Source: Pseudomonadales bacterium
Lineage (GTDB): Bacteria > Pseudomonadota > Gammaproteobacteria > Pseudomonadales > Azotimanducaceae
Reading direction: 5' to 3'
DNA length: 45,740 bases
Assembly (NCBI GenBank): GCA_023300545.1
Contig: JALZVT010000082.1
Coordinates: 1-45,740, forward strand
This document shows positions 8,699 through 17,049 of this stretch, in pieces. Each line of letters opens with the position of its first letter. The first letter of the stretch is position 1. Position numbers and translations under genes: made by a program. A model generated the notes under the pieces. That model had not been told where the DNA came from, did not search any database, and worked only from the letters and a program-made list of their open reading frames with translations.

Positions 8699-9853
8699 AT
8701 GGTCGATTTGCCAATATATTTTGACTACGCCGCGACAACGCCAGTTGATCCGCGGGTGGCCTCGCGCATGGGCGACAGCCTTACCGCGACGGGCAATTTT
8801 GGCAATCCCGCATCCAACTCTCACGTCTTTGGCTGGCGCGCGTCGGAAGCGGTGGAGGCCGCCCGATCTCAGGTTGCCACTGTTTTGGGGGCTGATCCAC
8901 GCGAGATCGTCTGGACGTCTGGCGCCAGCGAATCCGATAACCTGGCGCTCAAAGGCATCGCAGAGAAGTACGGGGACGGCCATTTTATCACCAGTTCGAT
9001 CGAGCATAAGGCGATTCTTGATACCTGTGCCTGGCTTGAAGCCCGTGGTTTTACCGTGACCTATTTACCGCCAGAAGCCGATGGCACCACCCGTGCAGCG
9101 GCCGTTGCGGCGGCTATCCGTCCCGACACGCGCCTGGTGAGCATCATGCATGTGAACAATGAGTTGGGCTGCATCAACGATATTGCGGCCATCGGCGCGG
9201 TCTGTCGGGAAGCGGGTGTGCTGTTTCACACCGACGCAGCCCAGAGCTTTGGCAAGCTGCCTATCAACATGGCCGATATGGCGATCGATATGTTGAGTAT
9301 TTCTGGCCACAAGGTGTACGGCCCCAAAGGCATTGGTGCGCTCTACGTTCGGCGCGAGCCCCCCATTGGTTTGATCTCCCAGATTCACGGTGGCGGACAC
9401 GAGCGCGGCATGCGCTCTGGCACCCTGCCAACCCACCAGATTGTTGGCCTTGGAGAGGCGGCCGAGATCATGGCGAGCCACGCGGAAGAAGAGCGGGCGC
9501 GGCTGGTCGAATTGCGCGGTCGGCTGCTGCGACGAGTGATGCAGTTGCCTGACGTGACCATTAACGGCAGTGAGCACGAGGGCTGGCCGGGCATCGCCAA
9601 CATGGGCTTTGCCGGTGTGGATGGTGAAACATTGATCATGGCGCTTGACGATCTGGCCGTATCCACTGGCTCAGCCTGCAATTCTGAGTCTGTGGAGCCG
9701 TCGTATGTGCTGCAGGCGCTCAAGGTGCCGCGGGAGGTGGCGCATGCGTCGTTGCGGTTCTCCATCGGACGTTTTACGACCGAGGCCGAGGTGGAGCACG
9801 CCGGTAGCCGGGTGGTGGAAGTAGTGGGGCGCTTACGGGGCCTTACGGGCTAG
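8699..9853 (+). CDS. iscS: Cysteine desulfurase IscS
   Basis: A PLP enzyme that takes sulfur from cysteine for Fe-S clusters and tRNA thiolation. The product has 384 residues. Lys205 in [10 protein letters not shown] should bind PLP, and Cys327 in [15 protein letters not shown] is the persulfide-forming residue, matching the IscS rather than the SufS type loop. ACAGG at 8686-8690 is the likely ribosome binding site. Unusually, iscU, iscA, hscB, hscA and fdx do not follow; the next gene is ndk after 203 nt with its own promoter. The scaffold genes must lie elsewhere, or the cell may rely on another Fe-S system. Confidence 0.96.
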   Translation: MVDLPIYFDYAATTPVDPRVASRMGDSLTATGNFGNPASNSHVFGWRASEAVEAARSQVATVLGADPREIVWTSGASESDNLALKGIAEKYGDGHFITSSIEHKAILDTCAWLEARGFTVTYLPPEADGTTRAAAVAAAIRPDTRLVSIMHVNNELGCINDIAAIGAVCREAGVLFHTDAAQSFGKLPINMADMAIDMLSISGHKVYGPKGIGALYVRREPPIGLISQIHGGGHERGMRSGTLPTHQIVGLGEAAEIMASHAEEERARLVELRGRLLRRVMQLPDVTINGSEHEGWPGIANMGFAGVDGETLIMALDDLAVSTGSACNSESVEPSYVLQALKVPREVAHASLRFSIGRFTTEAEVEHAGSRVVEVVGRLRGLTG

Positions 9854-9931
9854 TTGGCCGGCTGACAGCGCGGCTGTAAAACTGGCTATAGAACGGGGCA
9901 AAATAATCGCCTTTTGATGGCATTTCGGCTG

Positions 9932-9937
9932 TATAAT
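9932..9937 (+). promoter_or_regulatory. ndk promoter (-10 box)
   Basis: A perfect TATAAT. The best -35 candidate (TTGATG, 9914-9919) is only 12 nt away and the hexamer at 17 nt spacing is poor, so a -35 box is not clear. Transcription would start near 9944 and give a leader of about 113 nt before ndk. Confidence 0.55.
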
Positions 9938-9942
9938 ACGCG

Positions 9943-10033
9943 CCCGCGAAAAGATCATAAATTGTTGTTTATCAGATAGATAAGTCAACTTGCGGGAAGT
10001 TTTAGATATTTCTTTTTAATTAGTTAAAAACTA
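9943..10033 (+). other. Structured AU-rich 5' leader of ndk
   Basis: The predicted leader begins with CCCGC (9943-9947), which can pair with GCGGG (9992-9996). Inside lie ATAAA-TTGTTG-TTTAT and TTATC-AGATA-GATAA hairpins, and later TAGTT-AAA-AACTA (10021-10033). A U-rich stretch follows the outer stem (GAAGTTTTAG, then TTTCTTTTTAA). It may be an attenuator, a stability element or an unrecognised riboswitch-like leader; nothing matches a class I know. Confidence 0.35.
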
Positions 10034-10056
10034 TTTGGTAGTTGGAGTTGGTTGCG

Positions 10057-10485
10057 ATGGCAGTGGAACGGACATTTTCGATTGTGAAGCCCGATGCGGT
10101 AGAGCGAAATTTGATCGGTCAGATTTACTCGCGGTTTGAACAGGGCGGGTTGCGGATTGTTGCCGCTAAAATGCTCAGGCTCACGACAGAGCAGGCTCAG
10201 GGCTTTTACGCTGAGCACTCTGAGCGTCCGTTTTTCAACGATCTGGTTGCCTACATGACATCCGGTCCCGTTGTTGTGCAGGTGCTGGAAGGCGAAAACG
10301 CGGTTAAAACAAACCGCAACCTGATGGGTGCAACCAACCCGGCTGATGCTGACGCAGGCACCATCCGAGCTGACTTCGCAGAGTCGGTTGAAGCCAACGC
10401 TGTTCACGGCTCTGACGCTCCAGAATCAGCTGCTCGTGAAATCGCGTTTTTCTTCGACGCCGCGGAACTCTGCGACCGAGCTTGA
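10057..10485 (+). CDS. ndk: Nucleoside diphosphate kinase
   Basis: Transfers phosphate from ATP to other nucleoside diphosphates through a phospho-histidine. The 143-residue product is of normal length and starts [18 protein letters not shown]; the active-site stretch [16 protein letters not shown] holds the catalytic His. GGAG at 10044-10047 lies 9 nt upstream, which chooses 10057 over an in-frame codon five residues earlier. Followed after 1 nt by rlmN, as in E. coli. Confidence 0.98.
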   Translation: MAVERTFSIVKPDAVERNLIGQIYSRFEQGGLRIVAAKMLRLTTEQAQGFYAEHSERPFFNDLVAYMTSGPVVVQVLEGENAVKTNRNLMGATNPADADAGTIRADFAESVEANAVHGSDAPESAAREIAFFFDAAELCDRA

Positions 10486-10486
10486 T

Positions 10487-11641
10487 ATGCAGAATCTGCT
10501 CGACTTTGATCGTGCGGCACTGGAAGCCGAGTTTGTAGCCGCTGGTTACCAGGCGTTCCGCGCACGACAGGTGTTGAAGTGGATATATCACCAGGGCGTG
10601 ACCGACTTCGATTTGATGTTGAATCTGTCGAAAGCGCACCGCGCCTGGCTGGTCGAAAACTACGTTGTTGCACTGCCTGAGGTCGCGGTCAGCAGGTTGT
10701 CAGTTGACGGCACTCGCAAGTGGAGCATTCGCCTAACGAGTGGCGAGCTGGTTGAAACCGTCATGATTCCGGAAGGCTCGCGCCGCACGCTGTGTGTGTC
10801 ATCCCAAGTCGGCTGCATGCTGGATTGCAGCTTTTGTGCAACGGGCAAGCAGGGTTTTAACGGCAATCTGTCTACCGGGCAGATTGTTGGGCAAATCATG
10901 CTGGCCAATGCCGAAATGGCTGAAGCCGGCGATGAGCGCTCGGTCACCAACGTGGTGTTGATGGGTATGGGCGAACCCCTGCTGAATTTTGACGCCGTAC
11001 TGAGGGCGACAAACCTGATGACCGACGACCTGGCGTTTGGCTTGGCGAAGCGGCGGGTCACCGTAAGTACGGCGGGTGTTGTACCGGGTATTCGCAAGCT
11101 AACCGAACACTCGGAAGTAGCGCTGGCGATTAGCCTGCACGCACCGACTGACGAGCTGCGAAACGTACTGGTTCCCGTCAATCGAAAATACCCCATCGCT
11201 GAGCTTATTGAGGCGTGTCGTGACTACCTCGAGGTGCTCGGCGAGCGACGTTCGATCACGGTCGAATATACCCTGATGAAGGGCGTTAACGATTCGGTGC
11301 AACAGGCCCGGGAATTGGCCAAGCTGATGCGTTCGTTGCGCTGCAAGATCAATCTTATTCCGTTTAACCCGTTCCCAGGTTCCGGTTACGAACGCCCGAG
11401 TGATCGGGCTGTGCGTGATTTTCAAACCGTGCTGATCAAAGCTGGGCACTCTGCGATGCTGCGCACGACGCGTGGTGACGACATTGAAGCAGCCTGTGGT
11501 CAGCTTGTTGGGCAGGTGGCGGATCGCACTAAACGGCAGGAACGCTACCGGTCGCGACCGGTGCCTGTCGGCCAGCCCGTTGAACAGCAGATACCTATCG
11601 TTGAGCTTTCTGACCAAGAGATGAAAGGAGTGCAGATATGA
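10487..11641 (+). CDS. rlmN: Dual-specificity 23S rRNA (A2503-C2)/tRNA (A37-C2) methyltransferase RlmN
   Basis: A radical-SAM methyltransferase. The 384-residue product has the cluster motif C110-x3-C114-x2-C117 in GCMLDCSFCATGKQGF. Cys337 in TTRGDDIEAACGQL is the residue that carries the transient methyl group. MGMGEPLLNFDAV is also typical. Homology sets the start at 10487, two bases after the ndk stop codon begins to clear. Its stop overlaps pilF by 4 nt (ATGA). Confidence 0.98.
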   Translation: MQNLLDFDRAALEAEFVAAGYQAFRARQVLKWIYHQGVTDFDLMLNLSKAHRAWLVENYVVALPEVAVSRLSVDGTRKWSIRLTSGELVETVMIPEGSRRTLCVSSQVGCMLDCSFCATGKQGFNGNLSTGQIVGQIMLANAEMAEAGDERSVTNVVLMGMGEPLLNFDAVLRATNLMTDDLAFGLAKRRVTVSTAGVVPGIRKLTEHSEVALAISLHAPTDELRNVLVPVNRKYPIAELIEACRDYLEVLGERRSITVEYTLMKGVNDSVQQARELAKLMRSLRCKINLIPFNPFPGSGYERPSDRAVRDFQTVLIKAGHSAMLRTTRGDDIEAACGQLVGQVADRTKRQERYRSRPVPVGQPVEQQIPIVELSDQEMKGVQI

Positions 11642-12438
11642 CGTCTACGCCCAGGCTGGTTTTGTCGAATTGGAGCCGCAGCGTTTATACGGTATTGCTA
11701 CTGCTTGTGTTTGTTGGCGGGCTTAGTGGCTGCATCACTACCGTTGAAGGCAACGTTAGGGAAGAGGCATCAGAGCCAGCGCGCGTTCGTGCGCAAATCG
11801 ATCTGGCCCGCGGCTATCTGTCTAAAAACGACTTCCAGCAAGCGCGGCGACCACTTGACCGGGCGCTGGCGCTGGACAGTAAATCGGTTGAAGCAAACGT
11901 CTTAAAAGCCATTGTGCATCAGCAAGAAAACGAGGTGAAACTCGCTGAAAAGCACTACAAGCTTGCCTTGAGATACGACTCAAAAGATCCCCAAGCGTTA
12001 AATAACTACGGCGGTTTTTTGTTTTCTCAGGGTCGGGCCGAAGAGGCCGTTGTGCCTCTGCGCAAAGCGGTTAAAAACACCGGTTACCAAGCCCGTGCAC
12101 AGGCCTTTTTAAACCTGGGTTTGGTTGAATTAGCGCTTGAGAATGTTGACGCTGCGCGAGAGGCGTTCACTCGTTCTTTGAGTTTGAATGACCAGATGAC
12201 TCAGCCTCACCTTGAGCTGGCTGACATCCATTTTATCGAAGGCAATTATGTCCAGGCCGTCGAGCACTACAGTCGGTTTCGTAGTGGCGCGCGCCAGTCT
12301 CCTCGTAGCCTTTGTTTAGGAATGCGTTTGGCGGGGTCGCTGAAAATGGCGGATGAATTGTCGAGCTATCGGCTTGCGCTTAAAAATCTCTACCCTGGCT
12401 CTAAAGAAGCAAGCGAGTGTGAGGTGAGTGATGGTTAA
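11638..12438 (+). CDS. pilF: Type IV pilus biogenesis/pilotin lipoprotein PilF
   Basis: A 266-residue outer-membrane lipoprotein that guides and assembles the PilQ secretin ring. The signal peptide (about residues 13-31) ends in a lipobox, GLSGC, so the mature protein starts at Cys32. The rest is a row of about six tetratricopeptide repeats, including ALNNYGGFLFSQGRAEEA and AFLNLGLVELALENVD. It overlaps rlmN by 4 nt and rodZ by 8 nt. Its presence implies type IV pili. Confidence 0.95.
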   Translation: MTSTPRLVLSNWSRSVYTVLLLLVFVGGLSGCITTVEGNVREEASEPARVRAQIDLARGYLSKNDFQQARRPLDRALALDSKSVEANVLKAIVHQQENEVKLAEKHYKLALRYDSKDPQALNNYGGFLFSQGRAEEAVVPLRKAVKNTGYQARAQAFLNLGLVELALENVDAAREAFTRSLSLNDQMTQPHLELADIHFIEGNYVQAVEHYSRFRSGARQSPRSLCLGMRLAGSLKMADELSSYRLALKNLYPGSKEASECEVSDG

Positions 12439-13555
12439 TCCGCCTGACGTGCCGGCGCCAGCCCAATCGGCTGGTGCGGCGACATCGACACAAAGTCCTG
12501 GGGTGCTTCTGGCTGCCGGCCGGGTTGCGTTGGAACTTACCGTAGACGAAGTGGGCGACGCTCTGAATCTTGCGCCACACACGGTGCACTTGCTGGAAGC
12601 GGATGACTTCGACGCTTTGCCGGCCGCTGCTTTCACCCAAGGTTATATTCGTAACTACGCAAAATACATCGGACTAGACCCTGACGTGGTGGTGCGCGCC
12701 TACCAAGAGAAAGCGGGAAAACCCGCTGTGGCGTGGGAATCACCGAGTACGGCCGCGGGTGTTGCCGAACTGATTCAGCGTTATCCAGGCGTGTTAATCA
12801 CGGCCGTGGTTGCAGCCGTTGTGCTGTTGCTTGTGATTGTGCTCGCGTTGGTCTGGCCTGACGACGATGCTGACGAGGTTGTTGCTGACCCGCTGGCCGT
12901 TGAGCAGGGCGCCGTTGAGGCGTCAGGGGCTGGTTCGCGGTTAGACAATTTGAGTGAGACGGGGGAGGCGCCTTTCAACGCCGCACCAACAGACACGGTA
13001 ACCAGGCAGACTTCCCAAGAGCCGAGTGTGGGTGCTAAGCGCTCAACTGACGCGGGTCGATTTGACGCACCAAAAACTGCAGACAGTGGTGCTAATGACC
13101 GTGGCTTCGACCGTGATGCAATAGATCCGAATGACCCGCTGGCCCATCTACCTTTGGCTAAAACCTATCCGGCAGGTTCGGCGGGCTCTGCAAGCAGCAG
13201 CCGTGCTGCGCCCGTGGATAACTCGGCCACAGCCCCAGTGCGTGATGCAGGCGTTACCTCCCAAAGCTCAGACAACTACCCGCTAACCGTTAATAGCCGT
13301 CTCACACCCGAGGGTGACGATCTGGTGCGTCTTGAAGTCAGCCAAGACTGTTGGGTGGCCATACGGTCAGCAGAGGGCCGCACACTGTTTGCGGTGCTGG
13401 CACGGCCAGGTCAGACGCTGAGTCTCACCGGTGCCGGACCGTTTCGGGTCAAGCTTGGTTATACGCCAGGCGTTGAGCTGTTTTTTAATGACAGTCCGGT
13501 GTTGCTTGAGCCTTATACTCGCAACGGTGTGGCGACGTTGGTGATCGGCCAATAA
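12431..13555 (+). CDS. rodZ: Cell-shape cytoskeletal protein RodZ
   Basis: A bitopic inner-membrane protein that links MreB to the wall-synthesis machinery. The 374-residue product has a cytoplasmic Xre-type helix-turn-helix domain (about residues 22-90, with LTVDEVGDALNLAPHTVHLLE and GYIRNYAKYIGLD), a membrane segment near 119-139, a long Ser/Asp/Ala-rich linker, and a C-terminal DUF4115 domain (SQDCWVAIRSAEGRTLF). GAGG at 12421-12424 is 6 nt before ATG 12431; a GTG one codon earlier is also possible. ispG would normally follow but does not. Confidence 0.94.
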   Translation: MVNPPDVPAPAQSAGAATSTQSPGVLLAAGRVALELTVDEVGDALNLAPHTVHLLEADDFDALPAAAFTQGYIRNYAKYIGLDPDVVVRAYQEKAGKPAVAWESPSTAAGVAELIQRYPGVLITAVVAAVVLLLVIVLALVWPDDDADEVVADPLAVEQGAVEASGAGSRLDNLSETGEAPFNAAPTDTVTRQTSQEPSVGAKRSTDAGRFDAPKTADSGANDRGFDRDAIDPNDPLAHLPLAKTYPAGSAGSASSSRAAPVDNSATAPVRDAGVTSQSSDNYPLTVNSRLTPEGDDLVRLEVSQDCWVAIRSAEGRTLFAVLARPGQTLSLTGAGPFRVKLGYTPGVELFFNDSPVLLEPYTRNGVATLVIGQ

Positions 13556-13587
13556 ATCGGCGTCAGTAGCAATAGAGTAGGCGGACG

Positions 13588-14931
13588 ATGAGCCAGAAGA
13601 GTTTTCAGACCCTGCGCGGTATGCGCGATGTGTTACCCCAAGACGCCCCGCGCTGGCAGCATGTCGAGGGCGCGGTCCTTGCGGCCTTTGGCGGTTACGC
13701 ATACGAAGAGATTCGGTTACCGCTGCTCGAAGACACCGCGCTGTTCAAGCGCGGCGTGGGCGAAGCCACTGATATTGTCGAAAAAGAAATGTTCAGCTTT
13801 GCCAGTCGTGACGACAAAGACGATGGCAGTCTGACGTTGCGTCCTGAAGGCACTGCCAGTTGTGTGCGTTCGTTGCAGCAGCACGGCCTGCTCTACAACC
13901 AGACCCAGCGAGTGTGGTATCGCGGCCCTATGTTCCGCTATGAGCGCCCGCAGAAGGGGCGTTACCGACAGTTTGAGCAGATCGGTGCGGAAGTCTTTGG
14001 CATTGCCGGGCCGGCTGTTGAGGCCGAGCTGATCATGATGACCGCTGAGGCCTTCGAGGCATTGGGCATTCTATCGAGCGTTGAGTTACAGCTTAATACC
14101 TTAGGGTCGGGTGGCGCACGCCGAGCCTATCGTGATGCACTGGTCAGCTACCTCACACCATTTGCAGCGGAACTCGACCCAGACAGCCAGCGGCGGCTCG
14201 AGACCAACCCGCTTAGAATACTCGATAGCAAGAGTGCGCGAACTCAAGAAATAGTGAGGAGTGCGCCGCAACTGCCTGATTTTGTTGATGATGAAGCTAA
14301 GAAGCATTTTGATGATCTGCAGCAGCTACTGACCGATCTGAACATCGCATACCAGTTAAACAGCTCATTAGTGCGTGGCCTCGACTATTACACGCACACG
14401 GTTTTTGAATGGGTGACCAGTGCGCTGGGGGCGCAAGGCACGGTCTGTGGTGGCGGTCGTTACGATCTGTTGGTTGAGTTGCTTGGTGGTAAGCCAACGC
14501 CCGGAGCCGGCTTTGCCATGGGCGTTGACCGGCTGGTGCTGCTGCATGAGGCGGTGCACGGGGCACAGGACGACGAGGCCCTGGATGGCTTGCGCGCACC
14601 CGTCGAGGTTTACCTCGCGGTCGCAGATGAGTCGGCCCAAGGGGTTTGCCTGCAATTGGCCAATGACCTGCGCCGTGCGCTGCCCGATTTACGGCTGCGC
14701 ACCCACATCAGTGGCGGCAAACTCAAGGCCCAAATGAAAAAAGCAGACGCCAGCGGTGCCGAACTGGCGTTGATTGTAGGGGCTCAGGAAATGGCGGATG
14801 GCAGCGTGACCTGCAAACACTTGCGGGGGCAAGCGTTAGTCGGAGCCGGCGACGCTGGCCAACACACTGTGCCCATGACCGAACTCGCGGCTTATCTGGC
14901 TAGGAGTCTAGCCAAGAGTCTGGCCCATTGA
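13588..14931 (+). CDS. hisS: Histidyl-tRNA synthetase
   Basis: A class II aminoacyl-tRNA synthetase of 447 residues. Motif 2 is YRGPMFRYERPQKGRYRQFEQ, the histidine-specific motifs are RGLDYYTHTVFEW and GGGRYDLL, and motif 3 ends in GFAMGVDRLVLL. The C-terminal anticodon domain is present. It lies 32 nt after rodZ; the gap holds no gene, so ispG, usually found here, is absent. A 112-nt gap with GC-rich short repeats separates it from yfgM. Confidence 0.98.
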   Translation: MSQKSFQTLRGMRDVLPQDAPRWQHVEGAVLAAFGGYAYEEIRLPLLEDTALFKRGVGEATDIVEKEMFSFASRDDKDDGSLTLRPEGTASCVRSLQQHGLLYNQTQRVWYRGPMFRYERPQKGRYRQFEQIGAEVFGIAGPAVEAELIMMTAEAFEALGILSSVELQLNTLGSGGARRAYRDALVSYLTPFAAELDPDSQRRLETNPLRILDSKSARTQEIVRSAPQLPDFVDDEAKKHFDDLQQLLTDLNIAYQLNSSLVRGLDYYTHTVFEWVTSALGAQGTVCGGGRYDLLVELLGGKPTPGAGFAMGVDRLVLLHEAVHGAQDDEALDGLRAPVEVYLAVADESAQGVCLQLANDLRRALPDLRLRTHISGGKLKAQMKKADASGAELALIVGAQEMADGSVTCKHLRGQALVGAGDAGQHTVPMTELAAYLARSLAKSLAH

Positions 14932-15043
14932 GCTTGAAAGCAGGGCCAGTGGGCCTTAGGCTGCGCGGCAAGTTATACCCGCCAGCGGTGCCAATGAGCC
15001 GCAGGCCGCAACCAACAAACAACAACCAGTCGACGAGGGGCAC

Positions 15044-15796
15044 GTGTCCGAATATCTCAGCGAAGAAGAACAACTAGCGCAACTTAAATCCTTTTGGCAA
15101 AGCTATGGCCTGTGGGTAGTAGGTGCTGTTGTCCTTGGTTTGGGCGGCTATTTTGCCCTCGAATACATGCGCAGCAACGCTAAAGCCCATAATTCGGCCG
15201 CCTCCGAAGTGTTTGAGCGTTATCAGGAGAGTTCTGCGGACGAGGCGGCGGCTAAGCCGCTGCTGGCGCGTCTTGATGGCGAATACGCCGGTACGCCTTA
15301 TCACGTGATGTCGCTGCTAACACGGGCTCAGCTGGCGACAGAGAGCGATGATGTCGAAGCGGCTGTGGGCTTTTATCGCAGCGCCGTTGCTGGCAAGCCC
15401 ATTGATCACCTGACCGACCTTGCCCGATTACGCCTGTCTCGCAGCCTGCAACAGTTGGGGCGCAGCGACGATGCCTTTGCCGCACTGGCGAGTGTGACAG
15501 GGGAAGGCTACCGCAGCCTGGTAGCTGAGCTGAAGGGCGATATTCTCCGTGCCCAAGACAAGCTCAACGAAGCAAAGGAAGCCTATGCCGCCGCTGTAGC
15601 CGCACAGGGCGATGCAGCACCCCGCACGTTACTGGCCATGAAGCTTGCTGACCTGTCGGAGCCCGAAGGTGGTTTGGCAAGTGGCACTGTTGAGGTTGAA
15701 GCGGAGACGGACGCCGCGCTTGAAGTAATTCAGAACGAAGCCTCTGACTTGGAGTCGAATACAGCTCCGGTGGTCACAGAATCTGAAGACAGTTGA
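15044..15796 (+). CDS. yfgM: Periplasmic chaperone/SecYEG ancillary protein YfgM
   Basis: A 250-residue membrane-anchored tetratricopeptide protein (DUF2133/TPR_21 family). In E. coli it binds SecYEG and PpiD and hands secreted proteins to periplasmic chaperones. One membrane segment lies near residues 23-41 (LWVVGAVVLGLGGYFALEY), followed by helical repeats and an acidic C-terminus. The start is GTG with GAGGGG at 15035-15040. The stop shares one base with the bamB start. Confidence 0.92.
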   Translation: MSEYLSEEEQLAQLKSFWQSYGLWVVGAVVLGLGGYFALEYMRSNAKAHNSAASEVFERYQESSADEAAAKPLLARLDGEYAGTPYHVMSLLTRAQLATESDDVEAAVGFYRSAVAGKPIDHLTDLARLRLSRSLQQLGRSDDAFAALASVTGEGYRSLVAELKGDILRAQDKLNEAKEAYAAAVAAQGDAAPRTLLAMKLADLSEPEGGLASGTVEVEAETDAALEVIQNEASDLESNTAPVVTESEDS

Positions 15797-17028
15797 TGCA
15801 ATACCGCGCCTCCACCCTTTCGGGTTTGCTTGTCCTTGCTTTGGTAGTCACCGCTAGCGGGTGCTCTTGGTTTGCCAATAAACCCGATGGCAAGTCGAAA
15901 AATTTTAAACCCAAACCGACCAAGCTCGTAAAAATTGATCGTGAAGTGAAGGTTAATCGCCTCTGGCGCGCGAGCGTCGGGCGGGGACTAGGGCGCAAAT
16001 TCATTCGCACTCGACCAGCCGTGCTTGCCGACCGCGTGTTCGCGGCAGACGCCTACGGAACGGTGGTTGGTCACGATCGGTTCAGTGGCAAACGCCTGTG
16101 GAAAGCAACCATCGGCAAGCCGGTAGGTAACGGCTGGAAGTTCTGGGATCGGCGCGATCCAGGCTTTGTAACCGGCGGTGTTGGCGCTGGTGGCGGGCTG
16201 GTTTATGTCGGCACCACAACCGGAGACATCGTGGCGTTGTCTGCTGCTGATGGCTCAGAAACATGGCGGATTGATATTGGCACTGAAAGTGTTGTGCCGC
16301 CGGTTTACGACGATGGTCAGATTTTCATTCAAACCATCGACGGTCGATTGTTGGCTCGAGATTCTAAAACCGGTGAGTCTATTTGGGCTTTCGACTCGCA
16401 AGTTCCTATTCTGACCCTGCGCGGTACAGCGACACCGGTAGTGGAAGACGACATCGTCTATTCCGGTTTTGCGGATGGCATGCTGGTGTCGTTGAACAGT
16501 AAAACGGGTGAGCGACTTTGGGGGCATCGCGTGATGTTGCCGCAAGGCCGTTCCGAGCTCGAGCGGATGGTCGACGTTGATGCCTCGGCTTTGGTCGAGG
16601 GGCCTATTGTTTACGTTGTCAGTTTTCAAGGTCGGCTTAAGGCGGTTCGTCGTTCAGATGGTCGAGGGCTGTGGGAGAAAGAAACCTCCAGCTTTCTCGA
16701 CCTGGCTGCCGGTTACGGGCAAATTTATATGGTTAATGAGGACGATAAAGTGGTCGCCATTGATCAGGAATCGGCTGAGGAAAGCTGGGCAAACGAAGGG
16801 CTTATGCGCCGCGTTGTCAGCTCGCCAGTGGCGTACAACAACTATTTGCTGCTGGGTGACGATGACGGTTATCTGCACATTCTCGCCCAGAGTGATGGCC
16901 GCTTCTTGGGTCGCACCAAGATAGATGGGGATGGCCTGCGTTCGCCGTTCACCGTCGCAGATGGCACCGTCTACGTTTATGGTTCTGGCGGATCGCTCAC
17001 GGCATTGGAAATCGAAGCGCTCAACTAA
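15796..17028 (+). CDS. bamB: Outer-membrane beta-barrel assembly lipoprotein BamB
   Basis: A lipoprotein of the BAM complex that helps insert beta-barrel proteins. The 410-residue product has a signal peptide ending in the lipobox TASGC (Cys near residue 24) and a basic linker. The rest is an eight-bladed propeller of PQQ-like repeats, e.g. GRLLARDSKTGESIWAF and LVSLNSKTGERLWGH. ATG 15796 gives one-base overlap with the yfgM stop; a TTG one codon earlier is less likely. The yfgM-bamB-der order is conserved. Confidence 0.97.
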   Translation: MQYRASTLSGLLVLALVVTASGCSWFANKPDGKSKNFKPKPTKLVKIDREVKVNRLWRASVGRGLGRKFIRTRPAVLADRVFAADAYGTVVGHDRFSGKRLWKATIGKPVGNGWKFWDRRDPGFVTGGVGAGGGLVYVGTTTGDIVALSAADGSETWRIDIGTESVVPPVYDDGQIFIQTIDGRLLARDSKTGESIWAFDSQVPILTLRGTATPVVEDDIVYSGFADGMLVSLNSKTGERLWGHRVMLPQGRSELERMVDVDASALVEGPIVYVVSFQGRLKAVRRSDGRGLWEKETSSFLDLAAGYGQIYMVNEDDKVVAIDQESAEESWANEGLMRRVVSSPVAYNNYLLLGDDDGYLHILAQSDGRFLGRTKIDGDGLRSPFTVADGTVYVYGSGGSLTALEIEALN

Positions 17029-17049
17029 CGAGCGCCAGGCTTAATAAAC

